Source: Agrobacterium albertimagni AOL15
Lineage (GTDB): Bacteria; Pseudomonadota; Alphaproteobacteria; Rhizobiales; Rhizobiaceae
Direction of reading: 5' to 3'
Assembly (NCBI RefSeq): GCF_000300855.1
Contig: NZ_ALJF01000013.1
Coordinates: 124,001 to 188,000, forward strand
Length of the DNA stretch: 64,000 nucleotides
Shown here piece by piece: positions 26,322 to 34,726 of the stretch. Every line of letters begins with the position of its first letter. Within the stretch, counting starts at the first letter, position 1. Position numbers and translations under genes: made by a program. A model generated the notes under the pieces. The model saw nothing but the letters and a program-made list of their open reading frames with translations, searched no databases and was not told where the DNA came from.

Positions 26322-26437
26322 GACCTCATCATCCTGAGGTGCCCGCGCACCGCGCGGGTCTCGAAGGATCCGGTAGCAGTTTTTCTGTGGCCTCGATCCT
26401 TCGAGGCAGGGCTTTGCCCGGCGCCTCGGGATGAGGG
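26322..26437. repeat. 'cctcgaaggatc' family palindromic repeat between g8 and the MNT gene
   Basis: Left half CATCCTGAGGTGCCCGCGCA and right half CTTCGAGGCAGGGC ... GCCTCGGGATGAGGG. Same family as 22052, 24529, 28650, 30434 and 36098. Confidence 0.75.
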
Positions 26438-26539
26438 ATGGACGGTCGCCGAGTGGGTGCCCAAGTCCGCCTTGCCGCGACAAAGTGCGGCCCTCTGGAA
26501 ACTGCCCGGGTAATCGGCTATCTTTCGATAAAACCTTCC

Positions 26540-26908
26540 ATGGGTGGATCGATGGGCCTGATTGCGCAAAGCCTGGGTGGCAGGGCGGCGGATCCGGAAG
26601 ACTTTCCGGAGCTGCAGACCCTGCTTGCTCGCATCGAAGCCGCCTGCGATCCGATTGATGTCATCCTGTATGGCAGTCGTGCACGCGGCGCGGCAACGGC
26701 ACAAAGCGACTGGGATCTGAAGGTGATCGTTTCGGACGACGCGCCGGAGACGCTGATGTCGCCGCTGTTTGGCTGGCGCCTGCAGGAAGGCTCAGGGGTG
26801 CATGCAGACGTTTCGGTTGCGCGCCTTTCGGATTTCCAGGCGGACCTTCAGGTCGCGAATTCTGCGGCCAGTCACATCGTAGACGACGGTATTTTGCTTG
26901 TCCGCTGA
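26540..26908 (+). CDS. MNT-type nucleotidyltransferase (TA partner)
   Basis: 122 aa minimal nucleotidyltransferase. The active-site motif is complete: LYGSRARGAATAQSDWDLKV (GSxARG-x-SDxDL) and a third acidic residue near HADVSVARL. In MNT/HEPN modules this protein adenylylates or AMPylates the HEPN partner and so keeps it inactive. ATGs at 26540 and 26552 are both possible. It overlaps the HEPN gene by 11 nt. The module sits inside the GTA cluster. Confidence 0.85.
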   Translation: MGGSMGLIAQSLGGRAADPEDFPELQTLLARIEAACDPIDVILYGSRARGAATAQSDWDLKVIVSDDAPETLMSPLFGWRLQEGSGVHADVSVARLSDFQADLQVANSAASHIVDDGILLVR

Positions 26909-27347
26909 ACTGCACATCGCCAACGCACTGCGGTTGGCGCGTGAGGATCTGGAGGCGGCGATCTTGCTTGCGGCTGCCGATAACCGCAATGACGCCTATC
27001 ACGCACAACAGGCTGCGGAGAAAATGCTGCTGGCCCTTCTGACGGCGGAGGGTATCCGGGCCGAGCGCCGGGATAGCCACCGCATCGACGTGTTGCGGGA
27101 TCTGCTGCCCGACACGAATCCATTTAAGGCGCGGTTTGCACCGCTGACTTTCCTGACGGTGTTCGCGACGACCTATCGCTATCCCAAGGACGCCGGTCGA
27201 ATTCCGGCGCGGGCCGAACGCGTTGAACTGGAAGCAGCACTCGCAAAGCTGAAGCAAATCCTGACCGATCTCGCGGGGTATTTTGGCGTCGAGCTTCTCG
27301 CCTCGGATCGTTTGCCAGCAACGACGTCAAGCCCACCGCGCGCCTAG
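26898..27347 (+). CDS. HEPN-domain protein (TA toxin partner)
   Basis: 149 aa four-helix HEPN protein: REDLEAAILLAAADNRNDAY and HAQQAAEKMLLALLTAEG, then RRDSHRIDVLRDLLPD and the TTYRYP segment, all usual in MNT-associated HEPN proteins. The R-x4-6-H core reads RNDAYH. Such proteins act as ribonucleases unless modified by the partner. A TTG start at 26898 is used; no ATG lies near. It ends in a 4-nt convergent overlap with the MFS gene. Confidence 0.83.
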   Translation: MSAELHIANALRLAREDLEAAILLAAADNRNDAYHAQQAAEKMLLALLTAEGIRAERRDSHRIDVLRDLLPDTNPFKARFAPLTFLTVFATTYRYPKDAGRIPARAERVELEAALAKLKQILTDLAGYFGVELLASDRLPATTSSPPRA

Positions 27348-28540
27348 ACCTTGACCCGTCCCCGCTTCGCAATCACCGCCAGCGCCAGGATGGCCGCAAA
27401 GCCGGTGGCGGCGAAGAGGGTGGCAAGCACGAGGCCGGCGTCGATGCCGGCGCGGTCGATGACGGCCGTCATCAGGACCGGGGCCGTCGCATTGGCGAGG
27501 TTTTGCGGCAGAGCGAGGCGCGCCGACTGGCGGGCGAAGCGGCTGGCGGAGAAGAAGGCGAGCGGCAGCGTGGCGCGCGCAAGCGTTGCGACACCGGAGC
27601 CGAAGCCGTAGAGCGCGGTGAACATCAGCAGGCTCGACGGCGTGCCGGATGAGAAGATCAGAAGCAGGGTCGAGCCGGTCAGCATGGCCATGCCGGCAAG
27701 CCCGGTGGTCACCGGCGAGGAGCGCTTGCCGAGCACCAGATCGAAGGCGCGGGCAGCAATGCCGAAGACGGCGCGCAGCGATCCGAGCTGGAGCGCCAGA
27801 GCCGGCGTGGCGCCGGAGAGTTCGAGAATATGCAGGAGCTGCGGCGACAGTCCGAAGGTCATCAGGCTGGCGAGCGAGGTCGAGAGCGCAATCAGCAGGA
27901 AGGCAATCGTCGCCATGCGACGGCTCAACTCCAGCGGCTCCCGGGCATCCGCGGCGAGGTCCTCGGCCGAGCGGGCGATCGCGATGCGGCCGAGGGACAG
28001 ATGGATCGGCAGCGCCAGAAATAGCTGTGCTGCGGCTGCTGCCAGCAGCGCGCCGCGCCAGCCGAAGGCCTCGCCGGCCAGCGTCAGCAGCGGCCAGCAG
28101 ACAGCAGAGGACAGGCCGGTAAAGATCATCAGGATGCCGATGGCGCGGCGGGCGCCGTGACCCTCGCGCTCGACGACGGCGGCAAAGGCCGGCACGGTGA
28201 GCGCAAAAGATCCGCCGGCGCCGAGGATCAGCCAGGCGATTGCATAGGTGACGATGCCGGTGGAGAGCGCCAGCATGGCAAGGCCCGTGGCCATCAGGAT
28301 GGAGCCCATGGCGAGCACCTTCGAGGCGCCGTGGCGGGCGATCAGTCGGCCGGTCCAGGGTCCGAGAAAGGCCATTGTCAGCATCATTACGGTGAGTCCG
28401 GCAAAGGCGGTCTCGTTGGCGAGTCCGAGATCGGACGCCATGGCCCGGCCGAAGACCGCCGGCATTTCATAGGTCGTGCCCCAGCCGAGGATCTGCGAGA
28501 CCGCAAGCGCGGCAACGAGGAGGGTGCGGGGCATGTTCAT
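27344..28540 (-). CDS. MFS transporter
   Basis: 398 aa, about 12 hydrophobic helices. It opens with VAALAVSQILGWGTTYEMPA and has the MFS signature-like LGPWTGRLIARHG between helices 2 and 3. It is a typical small-molecule efflux-type transporter of the inner membrane. The substrate is not predictable. It is transcribed against the GTA genes and converges with the HEPN gene; it probably belongs to the inserted cargo. Confidence 0.85.
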   Translation of the reverse strand: MNMPRTLLVAALAVSQILGWGTTYEMPAVFGRAMASDLGLANETAFAGLTVMMLTMAFLGPWTGRLIARHGASKVLAMGSILMATGLAMLALSTGIVTYAIAWLILGAGGSFALTVPAFAAVVEREGHGARRAIGILMIFTGLSSAVCWPLLTLAGEAFGWRGALLAAAAAQLFLALPIHLSLGRIAIARSAEDLAADAREPLELSRRMATIAFLLIALSTSLASLMTFGLSPQLLHILELSGATPALALQLGSLRAVFGIAARAFDLVLGKRSSPVTTGLAGMAMLTGSTLLLIFSSGTPSSLLMFTALYGFGSGVATLARATLPLAFFSASRFARQSARLALPQNLANATAPVLMTAVIDRAGIDAGLVLATLFAATGFAAILALAVIAKRGRVKV

Positions 28541-29216
28541 GGGAGACTCAGGCGGATAGTTCGGGGCGGGGGTTTTCTTCTAGGCCGGTTGTAGGGTGGG
28601 CGATAGGGTAAAATCTTAGGGTGCGCGCGTGTTAGGGCGTGCCCAGTACGAGGTCCTCATGCTGAGCTGCCCGAGCCAGGCGAGGGCCTCGAAGCATCCG
28701 TCTTGTTGGTGGCCTCGGCCCTTCGAGGCCCGGCATTGCCGGGCACCTCAGGGTGAGGGGACGCATGGGTGTGCCGCTGCCACTCTCCCCTTGAGGGGTG
28801 ATGCGGCATATCTGGGCAAGACGTGGGCTCGTTAAGCCGCGCCCATCTCACAGTGCCCCTTTCTTGGAAAATCTGAAGTTTATGCAGCTTGCGCAGACCT
28901 CAAGCCTTCTCATCGCCTTCGCGCGGCGTCGCGCTCAGGCCTTCGTTTGCTGAAATCGATTCACTGGATCGATTTCTGGCCTTCGGCCACCGCTCGAGTC
29001 CTGTCTGGGACGGGTTCCTTCCCTCAAGGGGACGCATGGGAGCGCTGCCCACCCTCCCCTTGAGGGGGGGGGATGCCGATTCCGGCTGTGCCCATTCTGG
29101 CGAAGATCACCCCACCCGCCGCTTTGCGGCGAACTCCCCCTCAAGGGGGAGGTGGGAGCGCCGCCGGCGCCTCCCCCCCGACAGACAATCACAGACATCA
29201 TCAAAGGAGAGACACC
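28541..29216. repeat. 676-bp gap with several palindromic repeats upstream of g9
   Basis: 28650-28760 is a 'cctcgaagcatcc' family copy and 29050-29157 a 'caccctccccttgag' family copy. About 28865-28935 contains TCTGAAGTTTATGCAGCTTG, which resembles a decayed inner arm of the 225-bp element. I see no gene here. A promoter for the g9-g11 block must lie in this gap if the block is not read through from g8. Confidence 0.65.
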
Positions 29217-29624
29217 ATGGGCGCGCAGAAGGGCAAGGACCTGTTGCTGAAGGTCGAGGATGGGGCGGGGTTTGTGACGGTGGCGGGCTTGAGGGCGAGG
29301 CGGCTCGCCTTCAATGCGCAATCGGTCGATGTGACCGATAGTGAAAGTGCCGGGCGTTGGCGGGAATTGCTGGAGGGAGCGGGTGTCAGGCGGGCGGGGC
29401 TCACCGGCTCAGGCCTGTTCAAGGATGCGGCTTCGGACGCACTGGTCAGGGCGGCCTTCTTTGCAGGGTCGATCCTGACTTACCAGGTGGTGATCCCGGA
29501 TTTCGGCACGGTGACCGCACCGTTTCAGGTGACGGCGCTGGACTATGCCGGCAATCACGAGGGCGAGGTGACCTTCGAGATCGCGCTGGAATCGGCCGGT
29601 GCCGTTTCCTTCGCGGCACTGTGA
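29217..29624 (+). CDS. GTA major tail protein (g9)
   Basis: 135 aa tail tube protein, TP901-1-like: KGKDLLLKVEDGAGFVTVAG, NAQSVDVTDSESAGRWRELL and a C-terminal NHEGEVTFEIALESAG. AAAGGAGAG lies 8 nt before the ATG. Size and motif order match RcGTA g9. It starts the second GTA block after the inserted MNT/HEPN and MFS genes. Confidence 0.9.
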   Translation: MGAQKGKDLLLKVEDGAGFVTVAGLRARRLAFNAQSVDVTDSESAGRWRELLEGAGVRRAGLTGSGLFKDAASDALVRAAFFAGSILTYQVVIPDFGTVTAPFQVTALDYAGNHEGEVTFEIALESAGAVSFAAL

Positions 29625-29631
29625 GGTGGTC

Positions 29632-30033
29632 ATGCGGGGCTATGAACGCGAGATGCGCGAGCCGGTGACGGTCAACCGCGCCAACCGCCATCGCGGCGAG
29701 GTCGAAGGCGTCATCGACGGCGAGCGGCGCATTCTCTGTCTGACGCTCGGTGCGCTTGCCGAGCTGGAGACCGCTTTCGGGGCTGACAGTCTCACGGATC
29801 TCGCGACGCGGTTTGCCGGCGGCCGGCTGAAGAGCGCCGATCTGACGCGCATCCTCGCTTGCGGCTTGCGTGGCGGGGGAAACCGCGTTTCGGATGCCGA
29901 TGTCGCCGAGATGGCGGTCGAGGGCGGCGTGGCGGGTGCAGCGAAACTGGTGGGCGATCTGCTGGCGGTGACCTTTGGGGCTGAACCAGACGCGCAGGAT
30001 CTGAGATCAGGCGAGGGCGGCACCTCCCCTTGA
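29632..30033 (+). CDS. GTA gp10-family protein (tail assembly)
   Basis: 133 aa. It matches the g10 family: ANRHRGEVEGVIDGERRILC, LTLGALAELETAFGADSLTD and a helical C-terminal half. The family is part of the tail assembly set, probably a chaperone analogous to lambda gpG, with the next gene as the partner. The last 10 residues run into GC-rich sequence that resembles repeat arm, so the native C-terminus may have been altered. Confidence 0.85.
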   Translation: MRGYEREMREPVTVNRANRHRGEVEGVIDGERRILCLTLGALAELETAFGADSLTDLATRFAGGRLKSADLTRILACGLRGGGNRVSDADVAEMAVEGGVAGAAKLVGDLLAVTFGAEPDAQDLRSGEGGTSP

Positions 30034-30080
30034 GGGCCGCAGGCGGGCGAGACGTCCGGCCGTTTCCCTGGGGATCGGTG

Positions 30081-30233
30081 ATGACGCTTGGTTTCTCCCG
30101 TCTGCGGCTTTCTCCTCACGTTTTCTGGGGCCTGAGCCTGCCGGAGCTGGCGGCAATGGCGGGGGCTTTCGGTGAGTCCGGTGGCCTGTCGCGGCGCGAG
30201 GTGGAGGCTTTGATGCGGCAGTTTCCGGATTGA
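30081..30233 (+). CDS. Tail assembly chaperone (g10.1, DUF2376-like)
   Basis: 50 aa. It shows the small conserved core LGFSRLRLSPHVFWGLSLPE followed by LAAMAGAF, typical of the phage tail assembly chaperone annotated between g10 and the tape measure. A GTG 3 nt upstream is also possible. There is no visible frameshift signal that would fuse it to g10. Confidence 0.8.
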   Translation: MTLGFSRLRLSPHVFWGLSLPELAAMAGAFGESGGLSRREVEALMRQFPD

Positions 30234-30290
30234 GCGTCGGCGTGAGTGCCTCTCCCTCGGGGCGAGGATCGGGTGACGCTTGCGTCGAAG

Positions 30291-30550
30291 CCACCCTCCC
30301 CTTGAGGGGGAGGGGGAGGGTGGACCGCAGGTTCGGGGTGGCGTGAAATCCAGCAGGATTTGCTGCCGAGAGCAGGTTCACCCCACCCGCCGCTTCGCGG
30401 CGACCTCCCCTCAAGGGGGGAGCGAACTGTCGTCGCCTCATACTGAGAAACCCTGCCCGCGCCGGGGCCTCTAAGGATCCATTCAGCAACTGGATCGATG
30501 GCCTCGCCCTTCGAGGCCCTCGCGGTGCGAGAGCACCTCAGGGTGAGGGG
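30291..30550. repeat. Two palindromic repeats in the gap before the tape measure gene
   Basis: 30291-30423 belongs to the 'caccctccccttgag' family and 30434-30550 to the 'cctcgaagg' family, the same tandem order as upstream of the protease and g6 genes. The 385-bp gap has no gene. Confidence 0.72.
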
Positions 30551-30618
30551 AAAGTGATGCCAGGCATCACGGATGTCTCCTGCCTGTCCGTCAGGCCCTT
30601 TCACGAAAGGACATTTCC

Positions 30619-31230
30619 ATGACCGATGACGACACACTTTCGGTCGCAGTCGACCTCGATGCGGTTGCAGCGCTTTCCGTGCTCGACGATCTCGAAAGCC
30701 GGTCGGCGAGTTTCGGCCGGGCGCTGACCTCGGCGCTCAAAGGTGCGACGACAGGCGGCAAGGGGCTGGAGGAGGTGTTGCGCGGGGTCGGGCTGCGGCT
30801 CACCGACATCGCACTCGCCTCGGGCCTGAAGCCGCTCGAGACCCTGCTCGGCAACGCGGCGGGCAGCCTGATCGGCAGCCTTTCCGCCGGGTTTGGATCG
30901 GCGCTATCCGGAGGCGGGGTTACCGCCTTTGCGCAAGGCGGCGTGCCGGGACGGGTCACGCCGTTTGCCGAGGGCGGCGTCGTGGCAGCGCCCACCTACT
31001 TTCCGATGGCCGGCGGGACCGGACTGATGGGCGAGGCCGGGGCGGAGGCGATCCTGCCGCTGAAACGCGGTGCGGACGGCGCGCTCGGCGTGGCGGCTGA
31101 GGGCGGCGGTGGCACGACGGTCATCCATTTCCAGGTGACGGCAAGCGATGCAGCGAGTTTCGCCAGAAGCGAGGGGCAGATCACGGCGATGCTGGCGCGC
31201 TCCGTGGGGCGCGGACGGCGTGGGATGTGA
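30619..31230 (+). CDS. GTA tape measure protein (g11, short)
   Basis: 203 aa, very short for a tape measure but normal for GTAs, whose tails are short. Start region VDLDAVAALSVLDDLESRSA is helical; the middle is Gly/Ala-rich and hydrophobic (AGSLIGSLSAGFGSALSGGG), then FAQGGVPGRVTPFAEGGVV repeat-like turns and a C-terminal IHFQVTASDAASFARSEGQI. It sets tail length and is probably ejected into the periplasm or membrane. Intact. Confidence 0.85.
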   Translation: MTDDDTLSVAVDLDAVAALSVLDDLESRSASFGRALTSALKGATTGGKGLEEVLRGVGLRLTDIALASGLKPLETLLGNAAGSLIGSLSAGFGSALSGGGVTAFAQGGVPGRVTPFAEGGVVAAPTYFPMAGGTGLMGEAGAEAILPLKRGADGALGVAAEGGGGTTVIHFQVTASDAASFARSEGQITAMLARSVGRGRRGM

Positions 31231-31237
31231 GTGGGGA

Positions 31238-31327
31238 GCGAGTAGGGAGTAGGGAGTAGGGAGTAGGGAATGGCTTACCCCTCATCCGGCCCTGCGGGCC
31301 ACCTTCTCCCCGCAGGCGGGGAGAAGG
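31238..31327. repeat. STAR-like tandem array plus a palindrome
   Basis: 31238-31269 is a tandem of GAGTAGG-type heptamers. 31277-31327 is a palindrome-rich unit (CCGGCCCTGCGGGCCACCTT and CCCCGCAGGCGGGG). The second unit recurs at about 34471-34575. Confidence 0.7.
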
Positions 31328-31387
31328 AAAGGGCGGCCGGCGTCGGAAGCTGCAATCAAGCAAGCGCGGCCGGCGCCCGGCCTGTGC

Positions 31388-31811
31388 TCAGGCGACGACC
31401 TCCAGATCCGGGGCGCGAAACTCGTCGGCGGTGGCAAGCATCGGGACGCCGTGGAATTTGGCGCAGGCATAATGCAGGCAGTCGCCGAGGTTCAGGCCGT
31501 GGCGGCCATGCCGATAGCGATGGGCTGCCTCCGAGGAGAGCCGAACCGTCTCAGTGGCTGGCGGCAGATCGCGGATGTCGATGCCGCGGGCTTCGAGAAA
31601 TTCCGTAGGCTTCGAGAAATTCCGTCACCAGGGCCTGAACCGCAGGCACCGGAAGATTGAGCTTGTCCGGGCGGGCGAGACCGAGAACCGTTTCGAGGAC
31701 AGCGACCGGGGAAGTGAACGGCCGCGTGAGGGATGCGAGCGCATCGGACACGCGCTGTGCTTCCGGCTCGTCCGAGAGAAGGGCGATAATCGCGCAGGCG
31801 TCGACGAACAT
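31388..31811 (-). pseudogene. Frameshifted VapC-type PIN toxin
   Basis: The N-terminal frame (MFVDACAIIALLSDEPEAQR) and the C-terminal frame (GLNLGDCLHYACAKFHGVP, then LATADEFRAPDLEVVA) together make a normal PIN-domain ribonuclease of about 135 aa with its acidic residues, but they are in different frames. The break coincides with an 18-bp unit (31589-31606) that is repeated exactly at 31608-31625, a 19-bp tandem duplication that shifts the frame. The first frame ends about 26 residues later. The toxin is therefore probably inactive, leaving an orphan antitoxin. Confidence 0.8.
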
Positions 31812-32056
31812 CAGTTGTCGTCCCACAGGTCATCGAAGACTGCGCGGGGAAGGGGACGCCGGGCCCGTTCCGCCAGCACGATCTGGTGTTTTTTCCTGAG
31901 GCGCGCGGCCGTTTCCAGCGCTGTTTCGGCGCGATTGCGCCGTTCGATCGCCTCCTTCATGGCGATCACGATCGCATCGGTGATGCCGACGCCTGCCATC
32001 TCGGCGAACTGCCGCGTCAGCGCATCGGCTTCCGGATTGTTGACATTGATGGCCAT
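31811..32056 (-). CDS. VapB-family antitoxin
   Basis: 81 aa. MAINVNNPEADALTRQFAEM, then GITDAIVIAMKEAIERR, is the Rv0623/VapB-like transcription-factor-type antitoxin pattern, with a C-terminal toxin-binding tail. The start at 32056 is family-typical. The stop overlaps the toxin ATG (ATGA), confirming a TA pair. Since the toxin is broken, this gene may now be an orphan regulator. Confidence 0.83.
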   Translation of the reverse strand: MAINVNNPEADALTRQFAEMAGVGITDAIVIAMKEAIERRNRAETALETAARLRKKHQIVLAERARRPLPRAVFDDLWDDN

Positions 32057-32228
32057 GGCGGCTCCATGTAGATGTTTTCCGCTTTCAATGTAGATGACAG
32101 TGGTCGCTTTTCCAAGGGGCGCAAGCCGCGCCTTGGGCAGCCGGTCGGCGCCAAGCCTGGCATGCAATGACCGTTTGTACGACAACGGAAGTTGGGTCTA
32201 CGGTCACTCGTTTCGCAGGGAGATGCGC

Positions 32229-32807
32229 ATGGATTCGAAGTGGAGCGTTCGCCAGAGCCAGCAAGTCGTCAAGGATCGCTGGATCGATCTGCGAGCCGAG
32301 ACGTGTGAGACGCCTCAGGGACAAGAGATCGATCCCTACTACGTGCTCTCCTATCCCGACTGGGTGAACATTGTTGCCATCACCGAAGACCAGCATCTGG
32401 TGCTAACGCGGCAATATCGACATGCTGCCGGGCGGACTTTCCTTGAGTTGCCAGGTGGAGCGGTAGAGGACCTGGACAAGGATCTGGAGGTGGCCGCACG
32501 GCGCGAACTGCTGGAGGAAACCGGCTACACCGCCCCGCATTTCAATCTGGTCGCCTCCCGCTTTCCCAATCCTGCCTTACAGACAAACAGACTTCATACC
32601 TTCCTCGCCCAGGGTGCCGTGCGCACGACCTCACCAAACCTGGACGCGGGCGAAGAGGGCTTGACAGTGGAACTGAAGAGCCTGGTCGGTTATCTCGAGT
32701 GGATCGTGACCGGACTGCTGGAGCAGGCCTTGCATGTGTCTTCGTTGCACACGGCTCTGATGACTGCCGGTTATCTGACGATTGTACCAAACGGCAGATC
32801 TCGCTGA
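32229..32807 (+). CDS. NUDIX hydrolase
   Basis: 192 aa. NUDIX box-like segment with RRELLEETGYTAPHFN after LELPGGAVEDLDKDLEVAA; the spacing between the glycines and the RE-x2-EE-x-G part looks one residue longer than canonical, but catalytic glutamates are present. The ADP-ribose pyrophosphatase-like layout (QYRHAAGRTFLELPGG) suggests cleavage of a nucleoside diphosphate derivative. AGGGAG precedes the ATG at 32229. It is inserted between g11 and g12. Confidence 0.82.
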   Translation: MDSKWSVRQSQQVVKDRWIDLRAETCETPQGQEIDPYYVLSYPDWVNIVAITEDQHLVLTRQYRHAAGRTFLELPGGAVEDLDKDLEVAARRELLEETGYTAPHFNLVASRFPNPALQTNRLHTFLAQGAVRTTSPNLDAGEEGLTVELKSLVGYLEWIVTGLLEQALHVSSLHTALMTAGYLTIVPNGRSR

Positions 32808-32896
32808 TCGCGCCGATCCCTTCCCTGGAAAAATCCGTCAATACATCATGAGGCGCCCCAAGCGGGTGTGCCTCGATCTATGTCTTGGAGCCCGTC

Positions 32897-33529
32897 ATGG
32901 CCTTTCACGAACAGCGTTTTCCGTTGCGCCTGTCGCTGACGACGAGCGGCGGGCCGGGGCGGCAGACGGATATCGTTTCGCTCTCCAATGGCCGCGAGGC
33001 GCGCAATCGGCGCTGGCGATTTTCGAGGCGCCGGTATGATGTCGGTACCGCGGTGCGCTCGGTCGCCGATCTCTATGCTGTGCTGGAATTCTTCGAGGCG
33101 CGCGGCGGGCAGCTGCATGGGTTTCGCTTTCGCGATCCCGTCGATGGCTCCTCGGCGCGGCCGGGTGAGGCTGTGACGCCGCTCGACCAGTGGATCGGGG
33201 CGGGCGATGGCGAGACCTCGGCTTTTCAGTTGGTGAAGGCCTATGGCGATGGCGCGGCGGTCGAGCGGCGGCCGGTGGTGAAACCGGTGGCGGGTTCGGT
33301 GCGGGTTGCGATCGACGGGGTAGAGCAGACGGGTGGGTTTTCTGTCGATGCGACGACCGGGATGGTTACGTTTGCGGCGGGTCATGTGCCGGGAGAGGGC
33401 GCGGAGATCCGGGCGGGTTTCGACTATGACGTGCCAGTCCGTTTCGACACCGACCGCATCAAGATCGATCTCGAAGCCTTCCGGGCCGGGCGCATTCCCT
33501 CCATTCCGTTGATCGAGGTGATCCCATGA
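32897..33529 (+). CDS. GTA distal tail protein (g12, DUF2460)
   Basis: 210 aa. DUF2460/TIGR02217 pattern: FHEQRFPLRLSLTTSGGPGR, EARNRRWRFSRRRYDVGTAV and the C-terminal RTGRIPSIPL-like ending (FRAGRIPSIPLIEVIP). It forms the ring below the tail tube. The start at 32897 has GGAG upstream. The 4-nt overlap with g13 shows coupling. Confidence 0.92.
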   Translation: MAFHEQRFPLRLSLTTSGGPGRQTDIVSLSNGREARNRRWRFSRRRYDVGTAVRSVADLYAVLEFFEARGGQLHGFRFRDPVDGSSARPGEAVTPLDQWIGAGDGETSAFQLVKAYGDGAAVERRPVVKPVAGSVRVAIDGVEQTGGFSVDATTGMVTFAAGHVPGEGAEIRAGFDYDVPVRFDTDRIKIDLEAFRAGRIPSIPLIEVIP

Positions 33530-34422
33530 GACGGCTTCCCGCAGCGCTCGCCGCCCATGTCGCGACCGGCGAGACGACGCTCTCCCGGGCGTGGCGCGTT
33601 ACATGCCGCGACGGCTTCCAACTGGGGTTTACCGAGCACGACCAGCGGCTGATCTTCGCCGGTACGGTGTTCGAACCGGGCGCCGGATTTGCGGCGACCG
33701 AGGCAAGCAGCGCCAGCGGGTTGGCGGCGCCGGGTGCCGAGGTGCGTGGCGGCTTTTCGAGCGAGGCGATCACCGAAGACGACCTCGCCGCCGGGCGTTT
33801 TGACGGTGCGCGGGTCGAGTGTTTTCTCACCAACTGGCAGGCGCCGGAGGAGCAGCACGCGCTGATCTCCTTGCAGGAAATCGGCGAGGTCAGCCGCGCA
33901 GGACCGGGCTTTTCGGCGGAGCTCCGCAGCTTTGCCCATCGCCTGCAGCAGGCGGAGGGGCGGATCTATAACAGGCGCTGCGACGCCGATCTCGGCGATG
34001 ACAGGTGCCGGGTCAACATGGACATCGGCAATCGAAGAGTGGCGGGCGTCGTTGCCGAGGTGCTCGCGGCCGACCGGCTGACGGTGTCTGGCCTACCGGG
34101 CGTGGGCGAGGGGCATTTCCGGCTCGGGCATCTCAGGTTCGACGATGGCCTTCTGGCCGGCAAGCGGCTGGCGATCGAGGAGAGCAGTGCTGTGGTGGGT
34201 GGGCTGCTCACGCTGAGGCTCTGGTTGCCGCTGGAGGCGCGGCCGGGGGCGGGCGATGCCGTGACGCTGACGGTCGGCTGCGACAAGAGTTTTGCCACGT
34301 GTCGAGCAATCTTTGGCAACCCGCTGAATTTCCGCGGTTTTCCACATATGCCGGGCAGCGACTTCGCCTATTCCTATGTCAGCGGCGACAGCACCCATGA
34401 CGGCGGGGTGTTGTATCGGTGA
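33526..34422 (+). CDS. GTA hub protein (g13, DUF2163)
   Basis: 298 aa. DUF2163/TIGR02218 pattern: LSRAWRVTCRDGFQLGFTEH, IYNRRCDADLGDDRCRVNM and, near the C-terminus, the cysteines of VGCDKSFATCRAIFGNPLNF and a terminal GxP-type segment (FRGFPHMPGSDF). The conserved Cys residues bind an iron-sulfur cluster in RcGTA hub proteins, which is consistent with the spacing here. Intact. Confidence 0.91.
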   Translation: MRRLPAALAAHVATGETTLSRAWRVTCRDGFQLGFTEHDQRLIFAGTVFEPGAGFAATEASSASGLAAPGAEVRGGFSSEAITEDDLAAGRFDGARVECFLTNWQAPEEQHALISLQEIGEVSRAGPGFSAELRSFAHRLQQAEGRIYNRRCDADLGDDRCRVNMDIGNRRVAGVVAEVLAADRLTVSGLPGVGEGHFRLGHLRFDDGLLAGKRLAIEESSAVVGGLLTLRLWLPLEARPGAGDAVTLTVGCDKSFATCRAIFGNPLNFRGFPHMPGSDFAYSYVSGDSTHDGGVLYR

Positions 34423-34726
34423 GGTCTCAAAGACCCTCGCCTTGAGGGGGAGGGGTCCGTTCTCGCTGCCCCTCATCCGCCTGCCGGCACCTTCTCCCCG
34501 CAGGCGGGGAGAAGGCCGAGACGGCCGACGCTCGCGCCCGCTCACCCTGCTTGCGGGGAGAGGGCAGGGTGAAGGGCAAAAGCTGCCGATCTCTCGGAGC
34601 CGTGAGCAGGAGGACACCATTGACCATATCCCAACCCTTTGACGCCCTGACGCTGCGAGGGCGCACCTCGGGGCGGGGAGAACCCTGACAACGCCGACAT
34701 CCCCCAAGCATGAAAGGACTGTCCCC
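34423..34726. repeat. 304-bp gap with palindromic repeats before the lectin-fold gene
   Basis: Contains TCTCCCCGCAGGCGGGGAGA within 34471-34575 (same unit as 31277-31327) and a partial 'cctcgggg' unit at about 34640-34690. No gene is seen; no promoter stands out. Confidence 0.65.
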
